Shown here: positions 23,110-31,003 of the stretch, piece after piece
How the letters are laid out: every line of letters begins with the position of its first letter
Position numbering within the stretch: the first letter of the stretch is position 1
Origin: Hymenobacter psychrotolerans DSM 18569
GTDB lineage: Bacteria > Bacteroidota > Bacteroidia > Cytophagales > Hymenobacteraceae
DNA: 32,345 nt
NCBI RefSeq assembly: GCF_900142395.1
Contig: NZ_FRAS01000034.1
Coordinates: 1-32,345 of the forward strand
Direction of reading: 5' to 3'
Translations under genes and position numbers: made by a program
The notes under the pieces: model-generated
The model's database searches: none
The model's input: the letters and a program-made list of their open reading frames with translations, nothing else
What the model was told of the DNA's origin: nothing

Positions 23110-24141
23110 ATGCACGCGAAGCTAATTAAGCCAAAAAGCAATGGCAAGAATGCCTATAATAACCAAGGCAGCGCGGCGCAAGCCTTGAATTACCTGACCC
23201 ACGAGGCCCGGAAGGATGGCCGCGAAGCCCGCTTTTTTGATGGCCAGCGTGACGCGCTGGACCGCGATTCGGTGCTGGCGGCTCTGGACCACAACGTGAA
23301 AGGGCTAAGGGCTAACGAAGCCAAGTTTTACTCCCTGGTGCTTAGTCCCAGCCCGGAAGAGCTGGCGCACATCGGGGGCGGTGACGAGGCGAAGCTGCGG
23401 GCCTTTACCCGGGAAGTTATGGCGGCCTACGCGGCGGGCTTCCGCCTGAAAGACGGTGGGGCAGTGGGGAAAGATGACCTGGTATGGGGTGCCATCATTC
23501 ACCACGAGCGCAGCCACCGTGGCACGGACCCGGCGGTGAAGGAGGGAGAGGCTAAGACGGGGCAGCCGCGTCCTGGCCTGCAAGCCCACATCCACGTGGT
23601 GGTTTCAGCTCGCGACAGGGCCCAGCGCGTCACACTCAACCCCGGAGGGCGCGTCAGCCGGTTCAGTCTGCGTGACTGGCAGGAGGAGTCTCGGCAGGTA
23701 TTTGAGCGGCAATTTCAGTATCAGGGGCCCATTCCCAAACAGCGAAAGGCCCCTGCCATTTCCGCGCCCGACCCGAAACGTAACGCACGGATAGCGCAGC
23801 GCGTCGACCAATTGAACCGGCAGGCCGAACCGAGCCAGCGCCTGGATGCGGAGCGGGTGCAGCGCATTGCGCAGGGGAGGGGCTATGACCCCATTTTCTA
23901 CGACCGGCTGCGACGGCTGGAAGGCCGCGCCCGACAGGGGCAGCCCCTTGACAACGCCTATCACCTACTGGCCACGGGCCGCGAGGAGCCGGCTAGCCCG
24001 AATACCGGGCACCAGGTACGACAGGCCCTGCATAGCCTGCAGCAGACGCTACGCGCCACCGCCGGGCCTGAGCGCGTGGCCACCCAGGACATTGGGGAGC
24101 AGCCCCGACGTGGGCGTCAGCAGTGGGAAGCCGAGCTCTAA
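23110..24141 (+). CDS. DUF5712 family relaxase/mobilisation protein
   Basis: A 343-residue relaxase of the Bacteroidetes MobB/DUF5712 group. Candidate catalytic tyrosines are Tyr16 and Tyr28 (AYNNQGSA and LNYLTHEA). The histidine cluster needed for metal binding is visible as IIHHERSH (His131, His132, His136) and AHIHVVVSARD (His160, His162). After residue 210 the protein is basic and helical. It would nick oriT, stay bound to the 5' end and lead the strand through the T4SS. Near the C-terminus it contains TAGPER (residues 317-322). It is followed by the coupling-protein gene after 33 bases. Confidence 0.85.
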   Translation: MHAKLIKPKSNGKNAYNNQGSAAQALNYLTHEARKDGREARFFDGQRDALDRDSVLAALDHNVKGLRANEAKFYSLVLSPSPEELAHIGGGDEAKLRAFTREVMAAYAAGFRLKDGGAVGKDDLVWGAIIHHERSHRGTDPAVKEGEAKTGQPRPGLQAHIHVVVSARDRAQRVTLNPGGRVSRFSLRDWQEESRQVFERQFQYQGPIPKQRKAPAISAPDPKRNARIAQRVDQLNRQAEPSQRLDAERVQRIAQGRGYDPIFYDRLRRLEGRARQGQPLDNAYHLLATGREEPASPNTGHQVRQALHSLQQTLRATAGPERVATQDIGEQPRRGRQQWEAEL

Positions 24142-24174
24142 TTCTAAACCGTGTACAATTAAACCAACCCTTCT

Positions 24175-26319
24175 ATGAGCATGATGAGTGCCCCCCGGCA
24201 GCCGAGTGGCCACCGCCTGACCGGTCTGTATATCGCCCTTGCCTTTCTGCTGATGTTGCTAGTCGGCGGCGAGTATTACCTGCTGTCCCACCCCTTGTTT
24301 TTTGCCGAGGCGGTAACCCCGGCTGCCCCGCAATCCGGATTGGGCGCTTCTATTACCTCCCGCCTGCTCCGGGGCATGGCCACGTTTTACCAGCGCTTTG
24401 GCCTGCTCATTCGGGCCGGTATTCTCTTAGGAGCAGGCCTGCTGGCCGTGCTGCTCAAAGCCCCACCCGCTCGGCCCGGGCAGCAGCGCCGGCAGCCCAC
24501 GCAGCTGGAGCTGCGGCGCATCCAGCTGGGAGCTGCGGCTTTGGTCCTGCTAAGTGGGGCCCTGCTGCTGCCCATAGCCACGTTTTCGGCCGGCACAGTG
24601 GCCTGGCTGTACCCCACGGCAGCCTTGCTGGCTTTGGGCGCTGGCTTGGCTGCTGGCATAGCGCGAGCCCTGCATAAAACGGAGCGGTTTGGGCTGCGCA
24701 CCGAGCGCCGGCAGCAGGCTTCTGAGCACGGCTTTAGCCTGGCCACGACGGATGGGGGCTGGATTAACATTCCCAATCCTTTCCGGGGTACGCTCGTCCT
24801 GGGCGGCGCCGGGGCCGGCAAGTCGTACTCGATTGGCGAGCCCCTGATTGAGCAGTTCACTGAGAAGGGGTTTGCCGGCCTCATCTACGACTTTAAGTTT
24901 CCGGTGCTGGCCGAAGCCGCACAGAAAGCCTTTGTGCTGGCCGACGCCAAAGCCGCGGCGGCAGGGGAGGAGCGAGCTGCAGTGCAGCTGCACATCATCA
25001 ACTTTAAAGACCTGGAGCGCAGCGAGCGGGTAAACCCGCTGCGGGCCGACAAGATGCCGGTGGTGGCCTATGCCAACGAGTACGCCCGCGCCATCATGGC
25101 CAACCTGAACCCGGAGAGCATCAAAAAGATGGACTTCTTCGACACCAGCGCCAATGCTTTTCTGACGGCTATCATCTGGTTTTACAAGAAGAACTTCCCC
25201 ACGTTCTGCACCCTGCCCCACGTAGTGAACACGGCCCTATACCCGGACTTTACCCACGTGCTGAGCATGCTCGACACCGACCCGGAGTGCGGGGACATGG
25301 TGCGCTCCATCACCACGGCCGTCAAGCAGCGGGCCGAGAAGCAGGTGGCCGGCGTCATTGCCTCGCTGCAGATTGTGCTCACGCGCATCAACTCCCCGGA
25401 AATAGCCTGGGTGCTCACGCCCGACGAGGCGAGAGGGGAGGGGTTCAGCCTGGAGCTGAATGACAAGAAGGCTCCCAAGGTGCTGGTGGTGGGCAACGAC
25501 CCTACGCTGAAAGAAACTTTCTCGCCGGTCATCAGCTGCATCGTGGCCGTGGCGCTGAAGCTCATGAATCAGCAGCACAAGCACCCGAGCTACGTGTTCC
25601 TCGACGAGGCGGCGACCATCTACGTGCCCAACCTGGAGGTGATACCAGCCACGGCTCGCAGTAACAAGGTGGCCATGATTTACATGACCCAGGATTTGAG
25701 CCAGATGATTGACGCCTACGGCCGCGACAAGATGCAGGTGATGGTGAGCAACCTCAACAACCAATTTTTCGGCAAGGTCAACTCGCTGGAAACGGCCAAG
25801 TTCGTCTCGGAGCTGGTGGGCAAGGAAGACCGCGAGATGGTATCGGCCAGCCTGGGCCGCAGCCAGAGCGGCGGCAACCGGGGCGCCGGCAGCAACGCCA
25901 GCCAGAGCGTGAGCTGGCAGGAGCGCAACCTGGTGCGCCTGCAGGATACCATCACGCTCGAAACCGGCGAGTTCATCGGGCAGACTGTGGAAACCGAACA
26001 GCCCTTTTTCCAGGGCAAGGTGGAGCGCCAGGCGGCGCCCGGCTCGTACCCGCTGCACCCGCTGGCCACCTTCGAGGGCGGCCCGTCGCCGGTGCTGGCC
26101 GAGGCCCCGGCAGGGGAGGGGCCGCCGCAGGATTGGCTTAGTCAGCGGCGCGCAGCTCGCCAAGCTGGTAGCAGCCCGATGACAGGCCCGGTTAATGCGC
26201 TACAAGCCGTAATACAAGCCAATTTTGAGCTCATTCGGGAAGACGTGGCCGGCATCGTGGGGCAATATGCCAACACGCTCAAACCGGGTCAGATGCCCGA
26301 CAATGAGCCCATGCTTTAA
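24175..26319 (+). CDS. VirD4/TraG-type coupling ATPase
   Basis: A 714-residue T4SS coupling protein. Four hydrophobic segments in the first 160 residues anchor it in the inner membrane. The motor domain has Walker A GGAGAGKS (about 210-217) and Walker B VFLDEAA (about 473-479) followed by the typical segment ARSNKVAMIYMTQDLSQM. A Gly/Ser-rich loop near 565 and a Pro-rich C-terminal tail follow. It recruits the relaxosome to the secretion channel, so substrates encoded nearby, including the relaxase and possibly the Fic and primase-like proteins, would pass through it. A terminator ends the mob operon just after. Confidence 0.92.
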   Translation: MSMMSAPRQPSGHRLTGLYIALAFLLMLLVGGEYYLLSHPLFFAEAVTPAAPQSGLGASITSRLLRGMATFYQRFGLLIRAGILLGAGLLAVLLKAPPARPGQQRRQPTQLELRRIQLGAAALVLLSGALLLPIATFSAGTVAWLYPTAALLALGAGLAAGIARALHKTERFGLRTERRQQASEHGFSLATTDGGWINIPNPFRGTLVLGGAGAGKSYSIGEPLIEQFTEKGFAGLIYDFKFPVLAEAAQKAFVLADAKAAAAGEERAAVQLHIINFKDLERSERVNPLRADKMPVVAYANEYARAIMANLNPESIKKMDFFDTSANAFLTAIIWFYKKNFPTFCTLPHVVNTALYPDFTHVLSMLDTDPECGDMVRSITTAVKQRAEKQVAGVIASLQIVLTRINSPEIAWVLTPDEARGEGFSLELNDKKAPKVLVVGNDPTLKETFSPVISCIVAVALKLMNQQHKHPSYVFLDEAATIYVPNLEVIPATARSNKVAMIYMTQDLSQMIDAYGRDKMQVMVSNLNNQFFGKVNSLETAKFVSELVGKEDREMVSASLGRSQSGGNRGAGSNASQSVSWQERNLVRLQDTITLETGEFIGQTVETEQPFFQGKVERQAAPGSYPLHPLATFEGGPSPVLAEAPAGEGPPQDWLSQRRAARQAGSSPMTGPVNALQAVIQANFELIREDVAGIVGQYANTLKPGQMPDNEPML

Positions 26320-26325
26320 GAGCTG

Positions 26326-26353
26326 CCCCGGGCACCATAATGCCGGGTTTTTT
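26326..26353 (+). terminator. Terminator of the mobilisation operon
   Basis: Stem CCCG(G)GCA / TGCCGGG with one bulged G and a 6-base loop, followed by TTTTTT, seven bases after the coupling-protein stop. Confidence 0.7.
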
Positions 26354-26395
26354 GTTTAATTTGTACTCTCATTCGCCGTTTACGTACTGTCTTTT

Positions 26396-26653
26396 ATGAA
26401 CACGCAAGCTTCTCACACCCCGCAGTTTGGTCCCCGCGAACAAACCCGCGAGCAGCGGCAGTTTATCGTAAACCAGTCGCTGGGCATCACCCGCAGCCAG
26501 GGCGCCTACCAGGAGCCCGAATGGCTGGCCGAGCTGCACGCGCAGTACGTGGCCGGCCAGATTGACTTGGCCACCATGGGCGCCCGCCACGACGAGCACC
26601 TGCGCCAGGTGCAGGCGCACAACTTCGAGCACGCCTTGGCGCACGTGGCCTAA
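26396..26653 (+). CDS. VbhA-like antitoxin upstream of Fic
   Basis: An 85-residue helical protein with the VbhA-like block from residue 17: TxEQR, V25, G30, SQG (34-36), ELH, and YVAGQIDLAT (51-60). VbhA-type antitoxins insert a helix with S/TxxxE(G/N) into the Fic active site; the Glu position appears to be Gln35 here. It precedes the Fic gene, the usual order for such pairs, but a strong terminator lies between. It is a paralog of the orphan at 2287-2592. A TAATTTG sequence upstream (about 26361) might be a -7 box one base short. Confidence 0.7.
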   Translation: MNTQASHTPQFGPREQTREQRQFIVNQSLGITRSQGAYQEPEWLAELHAQYVAGQIDLATMGARHDEHLRQVQAHNFEHALAHVA

Positions 26654-26682
26654 TCCAGCTTCTTTTCAGGTATTTAGTTGCA

Positions 26683-26714
26683 TTAGCCCGGCCTGAGGTC
26701 GGGCTAATTTTTTG
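26683..26714 (+). terminator. Intrinsic terminator between antitoxin and fic
   Basis: Perfect 8-bp stem TTAGCCCG / CGGGCTAA, extended inward by a CC/GG pair, followed by a T-run (TTTTTT within 26708-26713). It stands 30 bases after the antitoxin stop and about 45 bases before the fic start. Confidence 0.85.
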
Positions 26715-26756
26715 GTCCGATTCCAGCGAGATGCGTGGCGCTCGTATTTACCCTTG

Positions 26757-28091
26757 ATGGATAATTTTACCGACCCCCACACCGGCGTCTTCTACAACAA
26801 GCTTGGCATCACCGATGCGCAGGAGCTGGAGCAGGCCACCAAGGATGCGTCGCTGCGTCGGCTGCAGGAGCTGGCCGCCGGGTATGGCCCCCAGGGCGAC
26901 ACCTTTGATGCCCAGCGGCTGCGGGCCGTGCATCACCACCTGTTTCAGGATACGTTCGAGTGGGCTGGCCAAACTCGCCGGGAAGCCGGGTTTCAGGGCG
27001 TCAAGGCCGCCGACCTGCCCGGCATGGAGCGCCCCATGCACTTTGCGCCCTTCGAGCGCATCGACGAGCGGCTGAATGCGGTGGGCGAGCAGCTTAAGCA
27101 GGAAAACAACCTCAAGGGTTTGCCCACGCCCGAGGCCTTCGCCGAGCGGGCCGCCTATTACTTCGACCACTACAACCACGTGCACGCCTTCCGCGAGGGC
27201 AACGGCCGCACCCTGCAGGCTACCTTTGCCGAAATAGCCTATCAAGCCGGTTATCAGGTCGACTTCAACCAGGAGCACGAAAAGCTCAACCCCGCCCGGG
27301 ACCAAGGCATCGTGGGCCTGCACGGGGCCGGGCACAAAGACCGGGACTTGCAGGCGCTGCGCGAGTTGTTTGCCCGCAACACCACGCCGCTGCCCGGACC
27401 CGATGCCGAAGCAGCCCGCCACCCCGGCCAGGCCCGCCCGCTGACGGATGGGCCCACACCCGCCGTGCGGCATATAGAGCAGCTGCGCGAGTTAGTCGCC
27501 GCGGCCCCGGCCATGCAGCAGTTAGTAGCAGGCGTGGACTACCGGCGCAACCAGCGCGCGGACGCCCTGTTGAGCCAGGTGCTTGACATCGACCGCAACC
27601 CCCAGGCAGGCGTGGCCCAGCACGGCGCTGGCCTGCAGCAATTGCTGCAGGAAGTAAAGGGGGATAAACGCTTTCAGGACCCGGTCTCGCAGCACGAGGC
27701 CGCCCGTTTTGGGGCCGCGCTGACAGTATTGAGCCCGGAGCAAACGAAGACCGTTTTGTCTACCCCAGCCTTGCCTTCCAGCAACCCACCCACAGCGTTG
27801 ACGGCAACGTTCGTGCAAGCCGCTAAACAGTTGGTCGACGGGTTGGAGGAGCAGGGCTATCCCGGGCCGGCTGATTCCTTGTTGCGGGCAGCAAAGGCGG
27901 TGGAGAAATCCGCGTACCTGGGTGGCGCTAATCTGCAGGCAGTGGCCGAAGCATTAACCAGGGCGGAGAAGATACCGGCATTGGCTGACGATGCCGCTAC
28001 CCTGCGGGGAGCCGGACGAAGTATGCAAGAAGTGCAGCGCACGGTAGCGCCCCCAATGCCGGGGCGTGAGGATGAAGGCCCAGAACGGTAA
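26757..28091 (+). CDS. fic: Fic family protein with long unknown C-terminal region
   Basis: A 444-residue protein. The Fic domain spans about 1-205: HLFQDTFEWAGQTR (alpha-1 region), the target-docking flap near FAPFERIDERL, and the active-site motif HAFREGNGRTLQ from His143, with His143, Phe145, Glu147 and Asn149 intact. The last motif position, normally Arg, is Gln154. Fic enzymes transfer AMP or related groups to target proteins. Residues 210-444 are helical and Gln/Ala-rich, unlike any domain I recognise, and end in GPER. TACCCTTG (26749-26756), a near -7 box, abuts the ATG, so the promoter or the start may differ from this call. Confidence 0.82.
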   Translation: MDNFTDPHTGVFYNKLGITDAQELEQATKDASLRRLQELAAGYGPQGDTFDAQRLRAVHHHLFQDTFEWAGQTRREAGFQGVKAADLPGMERPMHFAPFERIDERLNAVGEQLKQENNLKGLPTPEAFAERAAYYFDHYNHVHAFREGNGRTLQATFAEIAYQAGYQVDFNQEHEKLNPARDQGIVGLHGAGHKDRDLQALRELFARNTTPLPGPDAEAARHPGQARPLTDGPTPAVRHIEQLRELVAAAPAMQQLVAGVDYRRNQRADALLSQVLDIDRNPQAGVAQHGAGLQQLLQEVKGDKRFQDPVSQHEAARFGAALTVLSPEQTKTVLSTPALPSSNPPTALTATFVQAAKQLVDGLEEQGYPGPADSLLRAAKAVEKSAYLGGANLQAVAEALTRAEKIPALADDAATLRGAGRSMQEVQRTVAPPMPGREDEGPER

Positions 28092-28129
28092 GCAATTGCT
28101 AGCGCCGCATTTACCTTCAAGACCAGCCC

Positions 28130-28492
28130 ATGAATTTGTACATAGAAGCCGAGTATGAGGCAGCCAGCTGGGAGCTGGAGCAGTTGCTGGACCAGTGGCC
28201 GCAGCAAGCCGAGCGCACGCTCACGCTGCTGGCGGCTATTGAGGAGTTCTTTCGGCAGGGCGCATGCCACTGGCCCACGCCGGTGCCACCGCGCCTGCCC
28301 GAAGGCCCGATTGATGAAGCGCGCCGGGCCAGGGCATGGGCCCACCGGGAAAATCCTGCGCTCGCCCAGCAGTACCTTTTCAACCTGGCCCAAGCCAAAG
28401 AGGCCTTGGCCGCCCAGGAAAACCTGGCGAAACGAGGTGGTTTACTACCGGCCGCCGACAATGGCTACCTTGCCATTCATGAAAGACGATGA
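28130..28492 (+). CDS. Hypothetical helical protein
   Basis: A 120-residue soluble, helix-rich protein of unknown family. The first half is acidic (YIEAEYEAASWELEQLLDQW), the middle Pro-rich, and the last third a helix with QYLFNLAQAKEALAAQENLAK. No cysteines apart from one and no membrane segment. It starts 38 bases after fic and its end overlaps the zinc-ribbon gene by 32 bases, so it probably belongs to one transcript with both. A role linked to Fic is possible only by position. Confidence 0.6.
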   Translation: MNLYIEAEYEAASWELEQLLDQWPQQAERTLTLLAAIEEFFRQGACHWPTPVPPRLPEGPIDEARRARAWAHRENPALAQQYLFNLAQAKEALAAQENLAKRGGLLPAADNGYLAIHERR

Positions 28493-28676
28493 ACTACAGT
28501 TCCTGCAAGAGCAGCTGGAGGCTACCGAACTGCTACCCTGCGCTACCTGCCGGCAGGAAACGCTGCATGCGCACGTAGAGGTACTGGAGCGGTATGCTCA
28601 CGCTACGGAATTGCTGATGGAATGCACCGCCTGTGGCACTCGCCGCACGTGGATGCAGATGGAGATGCCGAAATAA
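28461..28676 (+). CDS. Small zinc-ribbon protein
   Basis: A 71-residue protein with two Cys pairs, CATC (Cys27, Cys30) and CTAC (Cys55, Cys58), spaced for one zinc ribbon, with a helical N-terminus. It overlaps the previous gene by 32 bases in another frame. The ATG at 28479 is an alternative start. Two in-phase CxxC pairs make chance unlikely. Function unknown; zinc ribbons of this size often bind nucleic acid or mediate protein contacts. Confidence 0.6.
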   Translation: MATLPFMKDDELQFLQEQLEATELLPCATCRQETLHAHVEVLERYAHATELLMECTACGTRRTWMQMEMPK

Positions 28677-28693
28677 GTCACTCCGTAATCAAA

Positions 28694-29536
28694 ATGGCCA
28701 AGCTTTTAACCTTTGCGAGCTTCCAGGATTTCCTTCTGCACAACCAGGAGCACATGGAAGCTCACTTTTACGCCTACTTCCACGTGTTTAAGCTCTTGCC
28801 CAGGTTGCGAAGCAAGGAAGCAGGCGTTTTCAATGCCTATAACATTGTGGACGAAGAGGGCCACCAAATCATAGCCCTGCACGTCACCGGCAGCTATTAC
28901 CTGTTCAGTTTCGGTTGGACGGCGCCGATGATGGACTTGTTAGCGGCCCAAGTGGAGGTCGGCAAATGCAAGCCGAACTTTCAGTTTCTGGGCCAGCGCG
29001 ATTTGATTCTGGAGCTGCTCCAAAAGCATGAGTGTCAATGGCAGATATTCAAGGAGCGGCTCGTTTACCAATGTGAAGAAGTACAAGGGCAACGTGAAAT
29101 ACCCAGCGCCCAGGTTGAAAACGGGAGCCTTGAAGACGTGCATGCACTTACCGAAATGACGTTGGCTTTTGATGTCGATGAATACCCCGACAAGCCCAGC
29201 CGGGACGAGGACAAAGCGTTTGGTCAGGTTATGTACGGCATCGAGAACAATGGCTTATTCGTGGTCAAAAGCCAGGGCCGAGTTTGCTGTGTGCTGCAGG
29301 TGATAGAAACAGACGATTTCAATAAACCTCTGTTGGGTAGCCTGTATACGCTCCCGGAACACCGGAATAAGGGATATGCTTCCTTACTGTTGCGGACGGT
29401 AACGCGGGGATTACTGCAGCACCGGTCTGATGTATGTGGGCTACTCTCGGATATTAATAACCCTGCGTCCAATAAGGCTTTTGTGAACGTTGGGTACCAT
29501 CCCGTCTACCATTGGGTTAATGTCATTATAAACTAG
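28694..29536 (+). CDS. GNAT family N-acetyltransferase
   Basis: A 280-residue protein. The C-terminal half is a GNAT fold: a strand ending in VLQVIETDD, then LGSLYTLPEHRNKGYASLLL, with the acetyl-CoA pyrophosphate loop RNKGYA near 224-229, and NNPASNKAFVNVGYHPVYH as motif B. The N-terminal 150 residues form a separate domain (HFYAYFHVFKLL, GSYYLFSFGW) seen in GNAT proteins that fuse two related halves. It transfers an acetyl group to an unknown amine. The ATG at 28694, 17 bases after the zinc-ribbon stop, is a better start than upstream codons. Base composition is somewhat lower in G+C than the fic gene. Confidence 0.82.
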   Translation: MAKLLTFASFQDFLLHNQEHMEAHFYAYFHVFKLLPRLRSKEAGVFNAYNIVDEEGHQIIALHVTGSYYLFSFGWTAPMMDLLAAQVEVGKCKPNFQFLGQRDLILELLQKHECQWQIFKERLVYQCEEVQGQREIPSAQVENGSLEDVHALTEMTLAFDVDEYPDKPSRDEDKAFGQVMYGIENNGLFVVKSQGRVCCVLQVIETDDFNKPLLGSLYTLPEHRNKGYASLLLRTVTRGLLQHRSDVCGLLSDINNPASNKAFVNVGYHPVYHWVNVIIN

Positions 29537-29595
29537 GCAGTTCGTCGTCAAATTTTCGTCGCGCGAGGCTAGGGCTGTTTCTCATCCACCAAAGT

Positions 29596-29907
29596 ATGCC
29601 CACCCCCCAGAGTATCCTGTTTGGACCAGCAGAACAAGAGCTTGCTATGATAGCCAAGGCGCTCGGCCATCCTGCTCGCGTGGCCATTGTGCGCTTGTTG
29701 CTGACTCGTACCGCTTGCAGCGCCGGCGAGCTAGTGGCGGAACTGCCGTTATCTCAAAGTACCGTTTCCCAGCATCTAAAGGAACTCAGTAATGCGGGCC
29801 TCGTGCGTGGAGAAAGCCAAGGTGCTCGCAACTGCTATCGGCTTGATGCGGCCCGTTGGGCCAGGGCCCAGGAGCTAATCGGCGGGTTGCTCGGGGAACT
29901 GGGCTAG
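29596..29907 (+). CDS. arsR: ArsR/SmtB family repressor
   Basis: A 103-residue winged-helix repressor: ALGHPARVAIVRLLL, then SAGELVAELPLSQSTVSQHLKELSNAGLV (recognition helix and wing). It would repress the arsenic genes until arsenite binds. The classic ELCVCDL metal site is absent; only Cys41 and Cys80 are available, so the sensor site is noncanonical. It lies on the plus strand and its 3' end overlaps the end of arsO by 33 bases, tail to tail, so it is not in the same transcript as the genes it presumably controls. Confidence 0.8.
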   Translation: MPTPQSILFGPAEQELAMIAKALGHPARVAIVRLLLTRTACSAGELVAELPLSQSTVSQHLKELSNAGLVRGESQGARNCYRLDAARWARAQELIGGLLGELG

Positions 29908-30999
29908 CGTACTGGTGACGCCGCCAGACAGGAAGGCGCGAATTTCATCGGCCGTTGCCCTCGCCGAGCGGCCCACGCCAATCAGCGTAGCGGAGGCAAA
30001 CCCTGTCCAGCTACCGTACCCAACCAACCACAAGCCTGGCCGCTTGGTGGCGTGCGTACCCGTGGTGGCTACCCGGCCATCGGCCTCCAGCACGTCCAGC
30101 CCCTTCAGAAATGAAAGGGCCGGCCGGAAGCCCGTGCACCAAATCACGGCGTCCACGGCTTCTTCCCGGCCGTCGGCCCAGACTACGCCCGTGCGGGTGA
30201 ACCGCGCAAAGGGGCGCACGCTGCTCAGCGCGCCCCGCTCGCGGGCCTCTTTCACGGAGTCCACCATCACCACGTCGCCGAGCGAGGGCGGCGGGGCTGG
30301 CACTGCGCCGCCCTGCGCGTGGTAGCGCTGCGTCGCCTGAGTGAAGAGCACCCGGCCATCCACGTCGTCCGGCAGAAAGCGGGGCTCTTTTTCCGTCACC
30401 CAGGTTGTCTGCGCTACCCGCGACACTTCGGCCAGTAGTTGCGCCCCGGAGTTGCCGCCGCCCACCACCAGCACCCGCTGCCCGGCAAAGGGAGCCGCCT
30501 CCCGGTAGTGGGCCGAGTGCAGCTGAACGCCACCAAAATCTGCTTGGCCGGCATAGTTCGGCACGAAGGGGTGGCTCCAGCTGCCGGTTGCGCACACGAC
30601 CGCCCGGGCCTGCCACGTCCCGGCGGTCGTGTGCACGGCGAAGCCTTGTCCCGAATCCTGCACCTCGACCACCCGCACTGGCCGCTGCACCGGCAGGGCG
30701 TACCGCTGCTCGTACTGCGTCAGATAGTCAATGACCGCATCCCGGACGGGAAAGCCATGGTCCACAGGGCGCGGCATCAGCCAGCCCGGCAGTGAGCTGG
30801 CATCGGCCGGCGAGAACAGGCGCAGCGAGTCCCAGCCATGCTGCCAGGCCCCGCCCGGCGCAGGTTGGTCATCGAGTAATTGAAAGCTCAGACCCGCCCG
30901 CCTCAGGTAATAGCCCACCGCGAGCCCGCTCTGGCCGGCACCAATGACGAGTACATCGGCGCTGAAGTCCGTGGAAGCAAGCAGGGGGACGGGGCTCAT
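29875..30999 (-). CDS. arsO: ArsO-like flavin-dependent monooxygenase
   Basis: A 374-residue two-dinucleotide-binding flavoprotein. The FAD motif GAGQSG is at 20-25, with a GGAW segment downstream, and the NAD(P)H motif GGGNSG lies near 178. ATGSW and CTGFRPAL are typical of the flavin-containing monooxygenase group. Next to arsC and acr3 it matches ArsO, a monooxygenase found in arsenic operons whose exact substrate is not settled. Its start is 4 bases after the arsC stop. Its end overlaps the convergent arsR by 33 bases. Confidence 0.8.
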   Translation of the reverse strand: MSPVPLLASTDFSADVLVIGAGQSGLAVGYYLRRAGLSFQLLDDQPAPGGAWQHGWDSLRLFSPADASSLPGWLMPRPVDHGFPVRDAVIDYLTQYEQRYALPVQRPVRVVEVQDSGQGFAVHTTAGTWQARAVVCATGSWSHPFVPNYAGQADFGGVQLHSAHYREAAPFAGQRVLVVGGGNSGAQLLAEVSRVAQTTWVTEKEPRFLPDDVDGRVLFTQATQRYHAQGGAVPAPPPSLGDVVMVDSVKEARERGALSSVRPFARFTRTGVVWADGREEAVDAVIWCTGFRPALSFLKGLDVLEADGRVATTGTHATKRPGLWLVGYGSWTGFASATLIGVGRSARATADEIRAFLSGGVTSTLAQFPEQPAD

Positions 31000-31003
31000 G
31001 AGC

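Noticed and set aside
25237..26163. Minus-strand open frame antisense to the coupling-protein gene
   Set aside because: Shadow of the VirD4-like ATPase, whose Walker motifs are on the plus strand.
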